Shown piece by piece: positions 8,111-16,235 of a stretch of 49,982 bases of DNA. Origin of the DNA: Chitinophagaceae bacterium UBA2793. GTDB lineage: Bacteria > Bacteroidota > Bacteroidia > Chitinophagales > Chitinophagaceae. Within the stretch, counting starts at the first letter, position 1; every line of letters begins with the position of its first letter. Below the pieces are notes generated by a model. The model had not been told where the DNA came from. It did not search any database and was given only the letters and a program-made list of their open reading frames with translations. Location of the stretch: contig DEHT01000108.1 of assembly GCA_002352045.1 (NCBI GenBank), positions 1 to 49,982 of the forward strand, written 5' to 3'. The position numbers and the translations under genes are program-made.

Positions 8111-8931
8111 AACTAACATTGGGTTTTTCGCCCTGCCCAAACGATACCTTTATTTTTGATGCTCTGGTGAATAATAAAATAGATACCGAAGGATTGGAAT
8201 TTGAAACGGTGCTGGCGGATGTACAAACTTTGAATGAATGGGCTTTACAAGCAAAACTTTTGGTAACCAAATTAAGCTATGGAGTTTTACCGCTGGTGCT
8301 TGAAAAATATTTATTACTCGATAGTGGAAGTGCTTTAGGCAAAGGAGTTGGGCCTTTATTAATTGCAAACAATACACTGCAACATTCAAAAGTAGAAGAT
8401 CAGCTAATTGCCATACCGGGCGAAAATACCACAGCTCATTTATTATTTAGTTTGAAATACCCAAATGCTATCAGCAAAATTTTTTTAAGCTACAATGAAA
8501 TAGAATCTTTTGTACAAGCGGGAAAAGGCTTGGGTGTTATCATTCACGAAAACCGATTTACCTACCAGGCTAAAGGCTTGTATAAAATTATCGACCTTGG
8601 TGATTACTGGGAAGAAGTTACCGGTGCCTCCATTCCTTTGGGAGGTATTGTGATTGATAAAACAATTGGAAAAAATACTCAGCAAAAAGTAGAGCGGCTT
8701 ATTCGTAAGAGCATTGAATATGCATATACTAATTATCCTCAACTTAATGATTACATTCGGTTTCATTCTCAGGAAATGAATGATGATGTTATGCGAAAAC
8801 ATATTGATTTGTATGTAAACAATTATTCGCTACGGCTCGGTGAAGATGGAAGAAATGCAGTGAAGGTTTTGTTGCAGGTTTTTAATACAATGGCAGGCAC
8901 GCAAATAAACCACAATAATATTTTTGTATAA
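8107..8931 (+). CDS. mqnD: 1,4-dihydroxy-6-naphthoate synthase
   Basis: MqnD converts cyclic dehypoxanthine futalosine to 1,4-dihydroxy-6-naphthoate in the futalosine route to menaquinone. The 274-residue protein opens with 'LTLGFSPCPNDTFIFDALV', the MqnD signature. It also shows 'KLSYG', 'GKGVGPLL', and 'IPLGGIVIDK' segments typical of this periplasmic-binding-protein-like fold. I considered MqnA, but the SPCPND start decides for MqnD. It overlaps mqnB by 4 bases, so both are made from one mRNA. It ends 6 bases before the convergent aminotransferase gene. mqnA, mqnC and mqnE are not in the window. Confidence 0.92.
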   Translation: MKLTLGFSPCPNDTFIFDALVNNKIDTEGLEFETVLADVQTLNEWALQAKLLVTKLSYGVLPLVLEKYLLLDSGSALGKGVGPLLIANNTLQHSKVEDQLIAIPGENTTAHLLFSLKYPNAISKIFLSYNEIESFVQAGKGLGVIIHENRFTYQAKGLYKIIDLGDYWEEVTGASIPLGGIVIDKTIGKNTQQKVERLIRKSIEYAYTNYPQLNDYIRFHSQEMNDDVMRKHIDLYVNNYSLRLGEDGRNAVKVLLQVFNTMAGTQINHNNIFV

Positions 8932-8937
8932 ATTTTC

Positions 8938-9789
8938 TTACCGGTAATATTCGGGTAAAATTTGGTGAAGTTGCTCGTAAATGTTTATAATTTCGTTGTT
9001 ACTATAATTTTTATTTTGCATAGAAGCAACCCATTTAATAGGTGCGACGGAGTTGGTTAAAAATATTTCATCGGCACCTAATAAATCTTCAGGATAAACT
9101 TCTGTTTCATTTATTGAATAACCAATGGCGGGAAGTGTTTGAATAAAGCGATTCCTTATTGTTCCTGCTACGCAGCCTTCAGTTAGAGATGGAGTAAATA
9201 TCACTTTATTTTTAATAAAGAAAATATTAGCAATACAGGTATCAGTTACCCTGCCGTATTGGTTAAGGATAATAGCATCGTTGAAATTGTTTTCTTTTGC
9301 AAACAATGCACCCATTGAGTAGGGTAGATAGTTGTTATGTTTAAGGTTGCTAAATTGGTCGCAGATCTTTTGTGCATCTTCAAATAAACCTACCAGTAAA
9401 CCATTTTGATTTAAAACAATACTTTCGGATAGGTCCCAACTTTCAATAATAAAAGTGGGATGCAAGGATTCAATGTCGAAAATACCAGCATTGCCCCTTA
9501 TTACATTAATTCTTACTCTTACAAATTTGCTTAGGTGATTATTTTTTTTAAGTAGTTTATGTATTTCAAACTCCAGAAAACTTTTAGTAAAAAAATCGGG
9601 TAAAGTAAAACGCATTTTGTTCAACCCCTTCCAAAGTCTTTCTGCATGCGATTCCCATAGAAGAGGTTTAGCATTAGCAGCTACCAGGGTTTCAAAAAGA
9701 CCGTCTCCATAACGAAGACTTCTATTTTGAGCAGTAACAATTGGGGTTGTTTCAATTACAATGGTACCATTCCAATTAATGAATTTCAT
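8938..9789 (-). CDS. Class IV aminotransferase, probably aminodeoxychorismate lyase-like
   Basis: This 283-residue protein is a fold-type IV PLP enzyme. Visible are 'LRYGDGLFETLV' (26-36), the PLP lysine Lys150 in 'LKHNNYLPYSMGA', 'GRVTDTCIANIFFI' (179-192) and 'LTEGCVAGTIRN' (202-213). In most relatives the VTD motif is VTE, so Asp183 is a conservative change. PabC (4-amino-4-deoxychorismate lyase, folate pathway) fits best given the length and the short N-terminus, but a D-amino-acid or branched-chain aminotransferase cannot be excluded. Its -7 box (TATTTTCG, 9795-9802) sits only 5 bases before the ATG and inside the T run of the upstream gene's terminator. Confidence 0.75.
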   Translation of the reverse strand: MKFINWNGTIVIETTPIVTAQNRSLRYGDGLFETLVAANAKPLLWESHAERLWKGLNKMRFTLPDFFTKSFLEFEIHKLLKKNNHLSKFVRVRINVIRGNAGIFDIESLHPTFIIESWDLSESIVLNQNGLLVGLFEDAQKICDQFSNLKHNNYLPYSMGALFAKENNFNDAIILNQYGRVTDTCIANIFFIKNKVIFTPSLTEGCVAGTIRNRFIQTLPAIGYSINETEVYPEDLLGADEIFLTNSVAPIKWVASMQNKNYSNNEIINIYEQLHQILPEYYR

Positions 9790-9794
9790 AATTG

Positions 9795-9802
9795 CGAAAA
9801 TA
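9795..9802 (-). promoter_or_regulatory. Predicted -7 box directly before the class IV aminotransferase start
   Basis: The minus strand reads TATTTTCG, a TTCG variant of TAnnTTTG. It is followed by 5 bases and then the ATG at 9789. The spacing implies an mRNA with almost no leader. Confidence 0.45.
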
Positions 9803-9828
9803 AAAAATCCCCGTTATTACCGGGGATT
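9800..9828 (-). terminator. Rho-independent terminator after response regulator 1
   Basis: AATCCCCG (9806-9813) and CGGGGATT (9821-9828) form a perfect 8-bp stem with a 7-base loop. On the minus strand a T-rich run follows immediately and extends into the next gene's promoter. Confidence 0.85.
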
Positions 9829-9847
9829 GTTTGGATATAATTGGGAG

Positions 9848-10525
9848 TTACAGTTCTTCAATTATTTTATGCTTTACAGCATACATAATTAAACCTGCAG
9901 TACTTTTAGCGCCTGTTTTTACTTTTAGTTTATCTCTAATGGCTTCTACAGTTCTTGGGCTGAGCTCAACAATATCGGCAATTTCTTTGGTGCTTTTTTC
10001 TTCGCACATTAACCTTAGTATGGTTGTTTCTTTATCGTTAAGTACGGCTTCTGCCTGCATCATTTGTGGCGGCGGAGCCACATTACGCTGTTTTAAATTG
10101 GTAAGCAGTGCCTTATTGGTCATGGAATTAAAAAAGTACTCCTGAGCAACACAAGTTTTTATTGCTTCGTAAATAACTTCACTATCACTGGTTTTGGCCA
10201 AGTAGCTATTGGCTCCAAGTTCCATCAATTTTGTAATCATACTATTGTCTTCCATAAATGTAAGCATGATGACTTTTGTTTGAGGGCAAAGTTTTTTTAT
10301 TTCGGGTAATGTTGCAATGCCATCCATTATGGGCATTTGTATATCCAGTAGAATTACATCGGGCTGAATATTCCTAATAATATTCAACAAATGCATGCCA
10401 TTATCGGCTTCTGCAATTACCCTAATGTCTTTTTTTGCACTGAGGGATGTTTTTACTCCGGCTCGGTATAGTACATGGTCATCGGCAATAATGACGGATA
10501 TTGGTTCGGTTTGGTCTTGTTTCAT
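9848..10525 (-). CDS. NarL/LuxR-family response regulator (1)
   Basis: This 225-residue DNA-binding response regulator has an N-terminal receiver domain (about 8-125) with the acidic pair Asp15-Asp16 ('IIADDHVLYRAG'), phospho-acceptor Asp61 ('VILLDIQMP') and the switch lysine in 'LAKTSD'. A LuxR-type helix-turn-helix lies at about 160-225 ('LNDKETTILRLMCEEKSTKEIADIVELSPRTVEAIRDKL'). It is one of three paralogous regulators around a single kinase gene. It has its own upstream gap (10526-10721) with ACGATA motifs and its own terminator, so it is probably transcribed alone. The target genes are unknown. Confidence 0.88.
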   Translation of the reverse strand: MKQDQTEPISVIIADDHVLYRAGVKTSLSAKKDIRVIAEADNGMHLLNIIRNIQPDVILLDIQMPIMDGIATLPEIKKLCPQTKVIMLTFMEDNSMITKLMELGANSYLAKTSDSEVIYEAIKTCVAQEYFFNSMTNKALLTNLKQRNVAPPPQMMQAEAVLNDKETTILRLMCEEKSTKEIADIVELSPRTVEAIRDKLKVKTGAKSTAGLIMYAVKHKIIEEL

Positions 10526-10721
10526 AAAATATTCCTAAGCAGCGAATTTAATGTTTTTTTAATTAGTAAGAATACGATAATAACGATAGAAAATGTCTGC
10601 AAATTATACGCAATGTTAATAAAGGGTGATTGTACTTTTTACCAATCTTAGTGATTTTACTATCGTTTTTCGGGGAATACTTTAATATATTTTGAACACA
10701 ATAATGGGTAATATTTTTTTC
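10526..10721. promoter_or_regulatory. Upstream region of response regulator 1, with ACGATA motifs
   Basis: This 196-base AT-rich gap holds ACGATA at 10574-10579 and 10583-10588 and its complement TATCGT at 10661-10666. The last two lie within an inverted pair, AACGATAG (10582-10589) and CTATCGTT (10660-10667). The same motif occurs in the gap upstream of the next regulator. These may be operators, but there is no direct evidence. Confidence 0.35.
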
Positions 10722-11387
10722 TTATTCTATTAATTTATTGCGCATACCATACATAATAAGACCTCCAATGGTTTTTGCATTAACCTTGGTTTTCATATTT
10801 TGCCTAATAGTTTCAATAGTACGGGGACTCAGAAAAATTACTTTAGAAATTTCCTCTGTAGTTTTATCTTCTGCCAAAAGTTTTAAAATTTTCAACTCCT
10901 TTTCATTGAAATTTACCGGAGCATTGCTTCCATAATGAGCCCTTACACTTTTTTTCTGCATCAACTTACCCATTACAGCTTTGTTTACAAGCTCGTTAAA
11001 GTAAAAATCATCGTTCATGCAGGTTAATATAGCTTCATAAATTTCTTCTGGATCGGTGGTTTTGGTGAGATAGGCGTTTGCACCCATTTCCATCATCTTG
11101 CTTATCATTTGCTGATCATCGTACATTGTAAGTACAATAATCTTAATGTCTTCGTATTCTTTTCTTATCAATTGTATTGCATTAATACCATCAATTTCAG
11201 GCATTCGAATATCCATTAGTAAAACATCGGGTTTTTTTATGGATATTTTATGCATCATATCCTTGCCGTCTTCGGCCTCCCAAAGCATTTTTAAATTGGA
11301 TTTACTTGAAAGAGCCATTTTCATGCCGTCTCTAAATATTTTATGATCGTCGGCAATGGCTATTTTAATAAACTGATCAACACTCAT
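10722..11387 (-). CDS. NarL/LuxR-family response regulator (2)
   Basis: This 221-residue paralogue has a receiver domain with Asp13-Asp14 ('IAIADDHKIFRDG'), phospho-acceptor Asp59 ('VLLMDIRMPEIDG') and the switch lysine in 'LTKTTDPEE'. Its C-terminal helix-turn-helix reads 'FNEKELKILKLLAEDKTTEEISKVIFLSPRTIETIRQNM'. It is closer to regulator 1 than to regulator 3 in the helix-turn-helix (both have LSPRT). The gene is transcribed away from the membrane protein and kinase genes across the 701-base gap at 11388-12088. A duplication of regulator 1 and 2 is the simplest explanation of the arrangement. Confidence 0.88.
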   Translation of the reverse strand: MSVDQFIKIAIADDHKIFRDGMKMALSSKSNLKMLWEAEDGKDMMHKISIKKPDVLLMDIRMPEIDGINAIQLIRKEYEDIKIIVLTMYDDQQMISKMMEMGANAYLTKTTDPEEIYEAILTCMNDDFYFNELVNKAVMGKLMQKKSVRAHYGSNAPVNFNEKELKILKLLAEDKTTEEISKVIFLSPRTIETIRQNMKTKVNAKTIGGLIMYGMRNKLIE

Positions 11388-12088
11388 TTTTTAAGTTGGG
11401 GGGTTAGTGTGGTCAAGATACATTTTCATTTGGAAATACAAAAATTTTAGCCTTTTCAATTCCTTCAGTTTAAAGTAAAATATTGTAAATCAATTGGCTG
11501 AAATAAATGCAAATCGTAAATATACTATACTTTGTGTAAGTAAAAATACTAAATTCATTAATCTAAAAATTTAAATCTATTATATTGATTTACATATTAC
11601 TTGTAATAAATTAAAATATTTTAGAAATAGAAAAGTAAGTTAATTTACGATAATGATTATCCACATATCCACATTTTTTATGTACGCATATCGTAAATTT
11701 TCCTGAAAACATACGAAGTTTAATAGTAAAAATACTATTTTCGCTTAGTACAACTACGTTAATTTGTTTTTCAAAAATGTTGTTTAAAATGGATAAAAGC
11801 CATATTGGTATTGAGTTTTGTAAATAATGTAGTGTTGCTATTCATTTTACCCACTTGTTTAGAGTTAGCATTTGAAGCAAGTTTGTATTGATATTTAATT
11901 GTAAACCACTAACAAAATTTTTTCACATGTACGGAGTATTATTAGTACTTGATTGTGATCGTGTAGAATTGGTACAATTCTAATTTCTTGCATTAAGTAA
12001 ATTTTGGTATTGATGTGCAGTTGGTTATATTTGATTAAATTAACTGCTTATCCAAGATTTAGTACTATATATTAGCTTACTGCCAGAA
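11388..12088. promoter_or_regulatory. 701-base AT-rich divergent regulatory gap
   Basis: No convincing gene lies here. The gap holds several recurring short words: AGTAAAAATACT at 11539-11550 and 11735-11746 (each an AGTA/TACT dyad); a larger dyad AATAGTA-AAAA-TACTATT at 11732-11749; TCGTAAA at 11514-11520 and 11691-11697 with the inverse TTTACGA at 11644-11650; and TTAGTAC at 11755-11761, 11942-11948 and 12059-12065. The last 45 bases may instead belong to the downstream gene, whose reading frame is open from 12044. The gap is likely a shared control region for the signalling genes on both sides. Confidence 0.45.
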
Positions 12089-12754
12089 ATGATTCCTTTA
12101 ATCTTTTGTATTTATTTTCGAAAGAAACTGAATACAAAGGCATTGAAGGTTTTTTTTATATATGCAGTTATACTATTTCTTTTTGTTGGAATCAATTTTC
12201 TGGCATTAAAAGTTATAAAAGATCAGCTGATAATTTTTCTAGTTTTAAGACTATTCAACATTTTTGAGTACAGCATTATTGCTATTTTCTTGTACCATGT
12301 TTTAAAATTGCCCCTTTTTAAAAAGATTATACTTTTCTCCATTATTCCATTTATTATTTATGCGGTTATTGATTATCTATATAACAATCCTGCTCAATTT
12401 AATAATCATTCCAATATTGTTGCTGCTTTATTAATCATTATTTTTATAGTGTTTTTTTTCTACGAAAAAATGAATTCGGAAGAAATGACACCGCTACACC
12501 AATCTATTTATTTTTGGATTATTGTGGCATTGATGCTTTATTTTTCGGGAAGCTTTTTCTTTTTTCTATTTAGTAATGCCGGTGTTGACAGAAATTTGAT
12601 GGCTATTGTTTATTGCCTTGTTGTGCTTTTGAAAGATATTCTACTATCGGTTTCTTTACTGGCATCCGAAACTGACGAGTATAAAAGCAATATTCTCCAA
12701 ATTCCTACCGATATAAACTTCGATGAACCCAATCAATCAACCGCAAAAAATTAG
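12089..12754 (+). CDS. Polytopic membrane protein, unknown function
   Basis: I do not recognise the family. The 221-residue product has about six hydrophobic helices (roughly 19-40, 46-70, 76-97, 106-124, 136-160 and 170-195) and a polar tail. It lies 8 bases before a kinase gene that lacks a sensor domain, so it may be the kinase's sensing or partner subunit; this is inferred from position only. The ATG at 12089 starts in the middle of a hydrophobic stretch. In the same frame, codons from 12044 onward encode LLIQDLVLYISLLPE, which would complete a first transmembrane helix. The true start may therefore be a non-ATG codon such as CTG at 12044. Confidence 0.75.
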   Translation: MIPLIFCIYFRKKLNTKALKVFFIYAVILFLFVGINFLALKVIKDQLIIFLVLRLFNIFEYSIIAIFLYHVLKLPLFKKIILFSIIPFIIYAVIDYLYNNPAQFNNHSNIVAALLIIIFIVFFFYEKMNSEEMTPLHQSIYFWIIVALMLYFSGSFFFFLFSNAGVDRNLMAIVYCLVVLLKDILLSVSLLASETDEYKSNILQIPTDINFDEPNQSTAKN

Positions 12755-12762
12755 TAGGACAA

Positions 12763-13566
12763 ATGTATTTTTTACAATCTGATGTGTCTAAGCTCATGTT
12801 TATTGGTTCAATAGGCATGATAACGCTTGCAATAGGCATTATAGTTTTTGTAATAATGCACCAGCGAAAAGTAATTCGTTACCATATACAAATGAAAACG
12901 CTGGAGGCCGAAAAACAACAACTATTATTAAATGCATCCATAAAATTTCAGGAAGAAGAAAGGCAGCGGATAGCGGCCGACCTTCATGACGATGCAGGGC
13001 CTTTGCTGGCAACGGCCAGGTTGTACTTAAACGAGAACCTGGTAAACTTAGATAAGCCGGCACAATTACAAAATATTTTCAGTGCCAAACAAATTATTGA
13101 CGATGCTATTTTACTAATTAGGAATATTAGCCATAGCCTTATGCCTCCTACCTTAAAAAACTTTGGGTTAGAGACGGCCACTACCGATTTGTTTCAAAAA
13201 ATTAGCGCAAGTGGTAGCATGAATGCCAGTGCCCGTTTTCACGATTATCGTTTACGCTTGCATAGCGAACAGGAGCTGTTGTTGTTTAGAATAATCCAGG
13301 AGTTAATTAATAACATATTAAAGCATAGCAACTCCGGATTTATTCATTTAACACAAAATGCAAATGCCAATTTCATGTATATAAGAATACATCATGATGG
13401 GAAAGGTATTGTGCAAGCTGAGTTTGATAAGCTAAGCCAAATGTCGCAGGGATTGGGATTAAAGAATATTGCCAGTAGGCTGAGGTTGCTAAAGGGTAGA
13501 ATATTGTTTGAAATTGACGCAAGTCATACCTATTATAAAATAACAATGGAGATTCCTAAAGTGTAA
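12763..13566 (+). CDS. Sensor histidine kinase, NarX/DesK type, without a sensor domain
   Basis: This 267-residue protein has one N-terminal transmembrane helix (about 12-32), a short coiled-coil linker (about 36-66), and a HisKA_3 dimerisation domain with phospho-acceptor His75 in 'RIAADLHDDAGPLLA'. An HATPase domain follows, with the N box 'QELINNILKHS', 'HDGKGI' and 'GLGLKNIASRL'. There is no periplasmic or PAS sensor, so the signal must come from another protein, plausibly the membrane protein encoded 8 bases upstream. NarL-type regulators are its expected partners; one is encoded 135 bases downstream and two more divergently. Confidence 0.9.
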   Translation: MYFLQSDVSKLMFIGSIGMITLAIGIIVFVIMHQRKVIRYHIQMKTLEAEKQQLLLNASIKFQEEERQRIAADLHDDAGPLLATARLYLNENLVNLDKPAQLQNIFSAKQIIDDAILLIRNISHSLMPPTLKNFGLETATTDLFQKISASGSMNASARFHDYRLRLHSEQELLLFRIIQELINNILKHSNSGFIHLTQNANANFMYIRIHHDGKGIVQAEFDKLSQMSQGLGLKNIASRLRLLKGRILFEIDASHTYYKITMEIPKV

Positions 13567-13701
13567 TGATATTTTTAAATTTGATTATCAAATAATATTG
13601 TAGAAAATTTATTACACTATTTCTATAAAATATTGGAGGCCAATTTATAAAAAGAATAATTTTATTTGTTCTTTAAGAATGTTCTTATTTTTACCTACAG
13701 T

Positions 13702-14358
13702 ATGCTCCCTGACCAAATAAAAGTAGCCATTGCCGACGATCATCAAATCTTTAGAAAAGGTGTAATACTTTCTCTACGCTCCTATACCAACATAAAGTTT
13801 GTAATGGAAGCCGAAAACGGTGATGATCTTATTCAAAAAGTTCCGGAAGCGATGCCGGATGTAATTTTGTGTGATCTCAAAATGCCAATAAAAGATGGTA
13901 TAGATGCCACAAAAATTCTTACTAAAACTTATCCGCAAATTCGGGTTATTATTTTAACGATGTACGAAGATGATCGCTTTGTAGGTCATTTGATGGATTG
14001 TGGCGCTGCAGGTTATTTACTAAAAAATACAGAGCCGTCAGAAATTAGGAAGGCAATAATGGATGTAATGCGTACAGGGTTTTATTTAAATCCTTTTGTA
14101 AATAAAGTGCTTATAAAGAAAAATTATAGCAAACAAAAGTTTAGCCCTTCGCTTAATTCTGAAATTGCTTTAAGTGAAAGAGAAAAGGAAGTGTTAACGC
14201 TGGTATGTATGGAATTTACAGCTACGGAGATTGCGCAAAAGATGAATATTAGTGCAAGAACAGTAGAAGCTATAAAAGACAGGCTTATGGAACGCTTTGG
14301 CGTAAAAAACTCAGTTGGACTGGTTTTTTATGCCATGAAAAATCAATTGATTGATTAG
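13702..14358 (+). CDS. NarL/LuxR-family response regulator (3)
   Basis: This 218-residue regulator is the one encoded just downstream of the kinase. The receiver domain has Asp12-Asp13 ('AIADDHQIFRKG'), phospho-acceptor Asp58 ('VILCDLKMPIKDG') and the switch lysine in 'LLKNTEPSE'. The helix-turn-helix reads 'LSEREKEVLTLVCMEFTATEIAQKMNISARTVEAIKDRL'. I chose the ATG at 13702; the frame is open to a TTG at 13666, but MLPDQIKVAIADD matches the usual short lead to the receiver domain. The stop overlaps the stop of the convergent kinase gene by 4 bases (TTAG). It is the most likely cognate partner of the 12763-13566 kinase. Confidence 0.88.
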   Translation: MLPDQIKVAIADDHQIFRKGVILSLRSYTNIKFVMEAENGDDLIQKVPEAMPDVILCDLKMPIKDGIDATKILTKTYPQIRVIILTMYEDDRFVGHLMDCGAAGYLLKNTEPSEIRKAIMDVMRTGFYLNPFVNKVLIKKNYSKQKFSPSLNSEIALSEREKEVLTLVCMEFTATEIAQKMNISARTVEAIKDRLMERFGVKNSVGLVFYAMKNQLID

Positions 14359-14990
14359 AATAAACCAAAAAGCTGAGAGTCTATCTTTTGAATAATTTGC
14401 CCTAAATGTTCTTCGTTCTCAGCGAACTTGTTGGTATCGGCATCAATCACCAATAATGGGCCTTCTTTGTAATTTTCTATCCAATTATTATAATAGTCGT
14501 TCAATTTTTTCAAATAATCCAATCGTATATTTTCTTCATATTCTCTTCCTCTTTTTTGAATTTGAGCAACCAGGGTAGGTACAGAAGCTTTTAAATATAT
14601 CAATAAATCGGGCGGCTGAACCATTGTTTTTAGCGTTTCAAAAAACTTATAATAGTTTTCAAAATCTCTTTTACCCATCAGGCCCATATCGTGCAGGTTG
14701 GGTGCAAATATATTGGCGTCTTCAAATATGGTGCGGTCTTGTATAACGGTTTCGGTGCCACGATGAATGTCGAGCAATTGGTTTAACCGACTGTTTAAAA
14801 AATAAATTTGCAAATTAAAACTCCAGCGGGGCATGTCTTCGTAAAAGTCATTCAGGTAAGGATTATGGTCCACATCTTCAAACTGAGGAATCCATTTGTA
14901 ATGCTTGCTTAGCATTTCGGTTAAAGTAGTTTTTCCGGCACCTATATTTCCGGCAACTGCAATATGTTTTGGTTTTTTTATTTTGGCCAT
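14355..14990 (-). CDS. Deoxynucleoside kinase
   Basis: This 211-residue kinase belongs to the deoxyadenosine/deoxyguanosine kinase family, which phosphorylates deoxynucleosides in nucleotide salvage. The P-loop GNIGAGKTT lies at 14-22. The 'IPQFEDVDHNPYL' segment contains the substrate-binding glutamate, 'VIQDRTIFEDANIFA' carries the DR(S/T) motif, and 'QIQKRGREYEE' is the arginine-rich lid. Substrate choice cannot be read from the sequence. Its stop codon overlaps that of response regulator 3. Confidence 0.9.
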   Translation of the reverse strand: MAKIKKPKHIAVAGNIGAGKTTLTEMLSKHYKWIPQFEDVDHNPYLNDFYEDMPRWSFNLQIYFLNSRLNQLLDIHRGTETVIQDRTIFEDANIFAPNLHDMGLMGKRDFENYYKFFETLKTMVQPPDLLIYLKASVPTLVAQIQKRGREYEENIRLDYLKKLNDYYNNWIENYKEGPLLVIDADTNKFAENEEHLGQIIQKIDSQLFGLF

Positions 14991-15091
14991 ATCCTTTGCT
15001 TATGCTAAGCTGAATTTAAAAGTTTGTTCGGTATTCAATGTAAGAAAACTTACCCAATGTGCATTAAAAAAAGGGTATTAAAAATTATTTA

Positions 15092-16099
15092 TTAATAATA
15101 TTTCAGCCCCATGGATTCTTTCACCAACTGCAAGGTAGCCACTGCGCTTTTTCTGCCTTTTTCGGCGCCTTGTTCCATTACGTTTTGAAGGTACTTTTCA
15201 TCATTCATAATATCAGTTGCTTTTTGACGTATGGGTGCAATAAAACGAACCATATCTTCTGCCAGTTGTTTTTTCATATCTCCATATCTAATGGAGCATT
15301 GGTTGAAATCGATTTCAAATTTATTGATAACATCTGCGTTGCTAACTAAATTCATCAGCAGAAAAATATTTTCAATATAGTCTGGTTTTATTGAGTTGTG
15401 TTCGGTTGGGCCATTGTCTGTTTTTGTTTTCATTACTTTTTTTCTAATCATATCGTCATCATCGGCCAGGTAAAGTGTAGCCATTTGATTTTCGCTTTTA
15501 CTCATTTTACCACTACCATCAAGGCTGGGTACTTTTAATAAAGTTTCTCCAAAATTGAAAGCTTGTGGTTCTGGAAAAACATTTCCGTAACGGAAATTAA
15601 ATCGCTGTGCAAAGTTGCGTGCCATTTCAAGATGTTGTTCCTGGTCTTTACCAACCGGTACAAATGATGCTCGATGAATTAAAATATCTGCACTCATCAA
15701 AACCGGGTAAGTTAGTAATCCGGCATTTACATTTTCGGGGTGCTGTCGAACTTTATCTTTAAAAGTGGTTGTTTTTTCCAGTTCGCCTTTATAGGCCAGC
15801 ATATTCAGGTAAAGATATAGCTCCGAAATTTCTGGTATATGACTTTGGCAAAAGAATGCGGCTTTTTCGGGATCAAGCCCGCAGGCTATATTTTCGGCCA
15901 ACACCCTATGAACATTTGCTCTTAATTCCTTAGTATCTGGGTGTGTGGTAAGTGAATGTAAATCGGCAACCATATAGTAACACTCATATTCATTTTGCAT
16001 TTTTACATAATTGCGCATAGCGCCAAAATAGTTTCCCAAATGGAGATAACCTGTTGGCCTAATGCCACTCATTACTATTTTTCTATCCATAATACTCAT
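15092..16099 (-). CDS. trpS: Tryptophan-tRNA ligase
   Basis: TrpRS charges tRNA-Trp. The 335-residue protein has the class I signatures HLGN at 20-23 (HIGH motif) and KMSKS at 198-202. It also has the family blocks 'SGIRPTGYLHLGNY', 'VADLHSLTTHP' and 'YPVLMSADILIHRA', and 'PVGKDQEQHLEMAR'. A start at Met4 (16090) is equally possible. A -7-like box, TATCTTCG on the minus strand (16127-16134), lies 27 bases upstream of the ATG. The gene faces gatC divergently. Confidence 0.96.
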   Translation of the reverse strand: MSIMDRKIVMSGIRPTGYLHLGNYFGAMRNYVKMQNEYECYYMVADLHSLTTHPDTKELRANVHRVLAENIACGLDPEKAAFFCQSHIPEISELYLYLNMLAYKGELEKTTTFKDKVRQHPENVNAGLLTYPVLMSADILIHRASFVPVGKDQEQHLEMARNFAQRFNFRYGNVFPEPQAFNFGETLLKVPSLDGSGKMSKSENQMATLYLADDDDMIRKKVMKTKTDNGPTEHNSIKPDYIENIFLLMNLVSNADVINKFEIDFNQCSIRYGDMKKQLAEDMVRFIAPIRQKATDIMNDEKYLQNVMEQGAEKGRKSAVATLQLVKESMGLKYY

Positions 16100-16126
16100 A
16101 GTGATATTCTTAAAATGTTCCGGCGG

Positions 16127-16134
16127 CGAAGATA
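16127..16134 (-). promoter_or_regulatory. Predicted -7 box of trpS
   Basis: The minus strand reads TATCTTCG, a TTCG variant of the TAnnTTTG consensus, 27 bases before the trpS ATG. Confidence 0.4.
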
Positions 16135-16201
16135 ATAAAACTCAGTTGCTATAAAGATTCATTTGATTAATAATTAGCAATACCATTTGAATAAACCATG
16201 C

Positions 16202-16231
16202 TTGCGCTATGTGCCGAAACCGCTATTTTTG
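16202..16231 (+). promoter_or_regulatory. Promoter of gatC, leaderless type
   Basis: TTG (16202-16204), 19 bases, then TATTTTTG (16224-16231) is a strong match to the Bacteroidota -33/-7 promoter. The gatC ATG begins at 16236, only 4 bases after the box, so transcription would begin at or next to the start codon. Confidence 0.7.
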
Positions 16232-16235
16232 TTAT

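Noticed and set aside
8107..8931. Annotation as MqnA (chorismate dehydratase)
   Set aside because: The start 'LGFSPCPNDTFIFDAL' is specific to MqnD.
9831..10145. 104-codon plus-strand frame opposite response regulator 1
   Set aside because: It is antisense to conserved helix-turn-helix codons and has no independent support.
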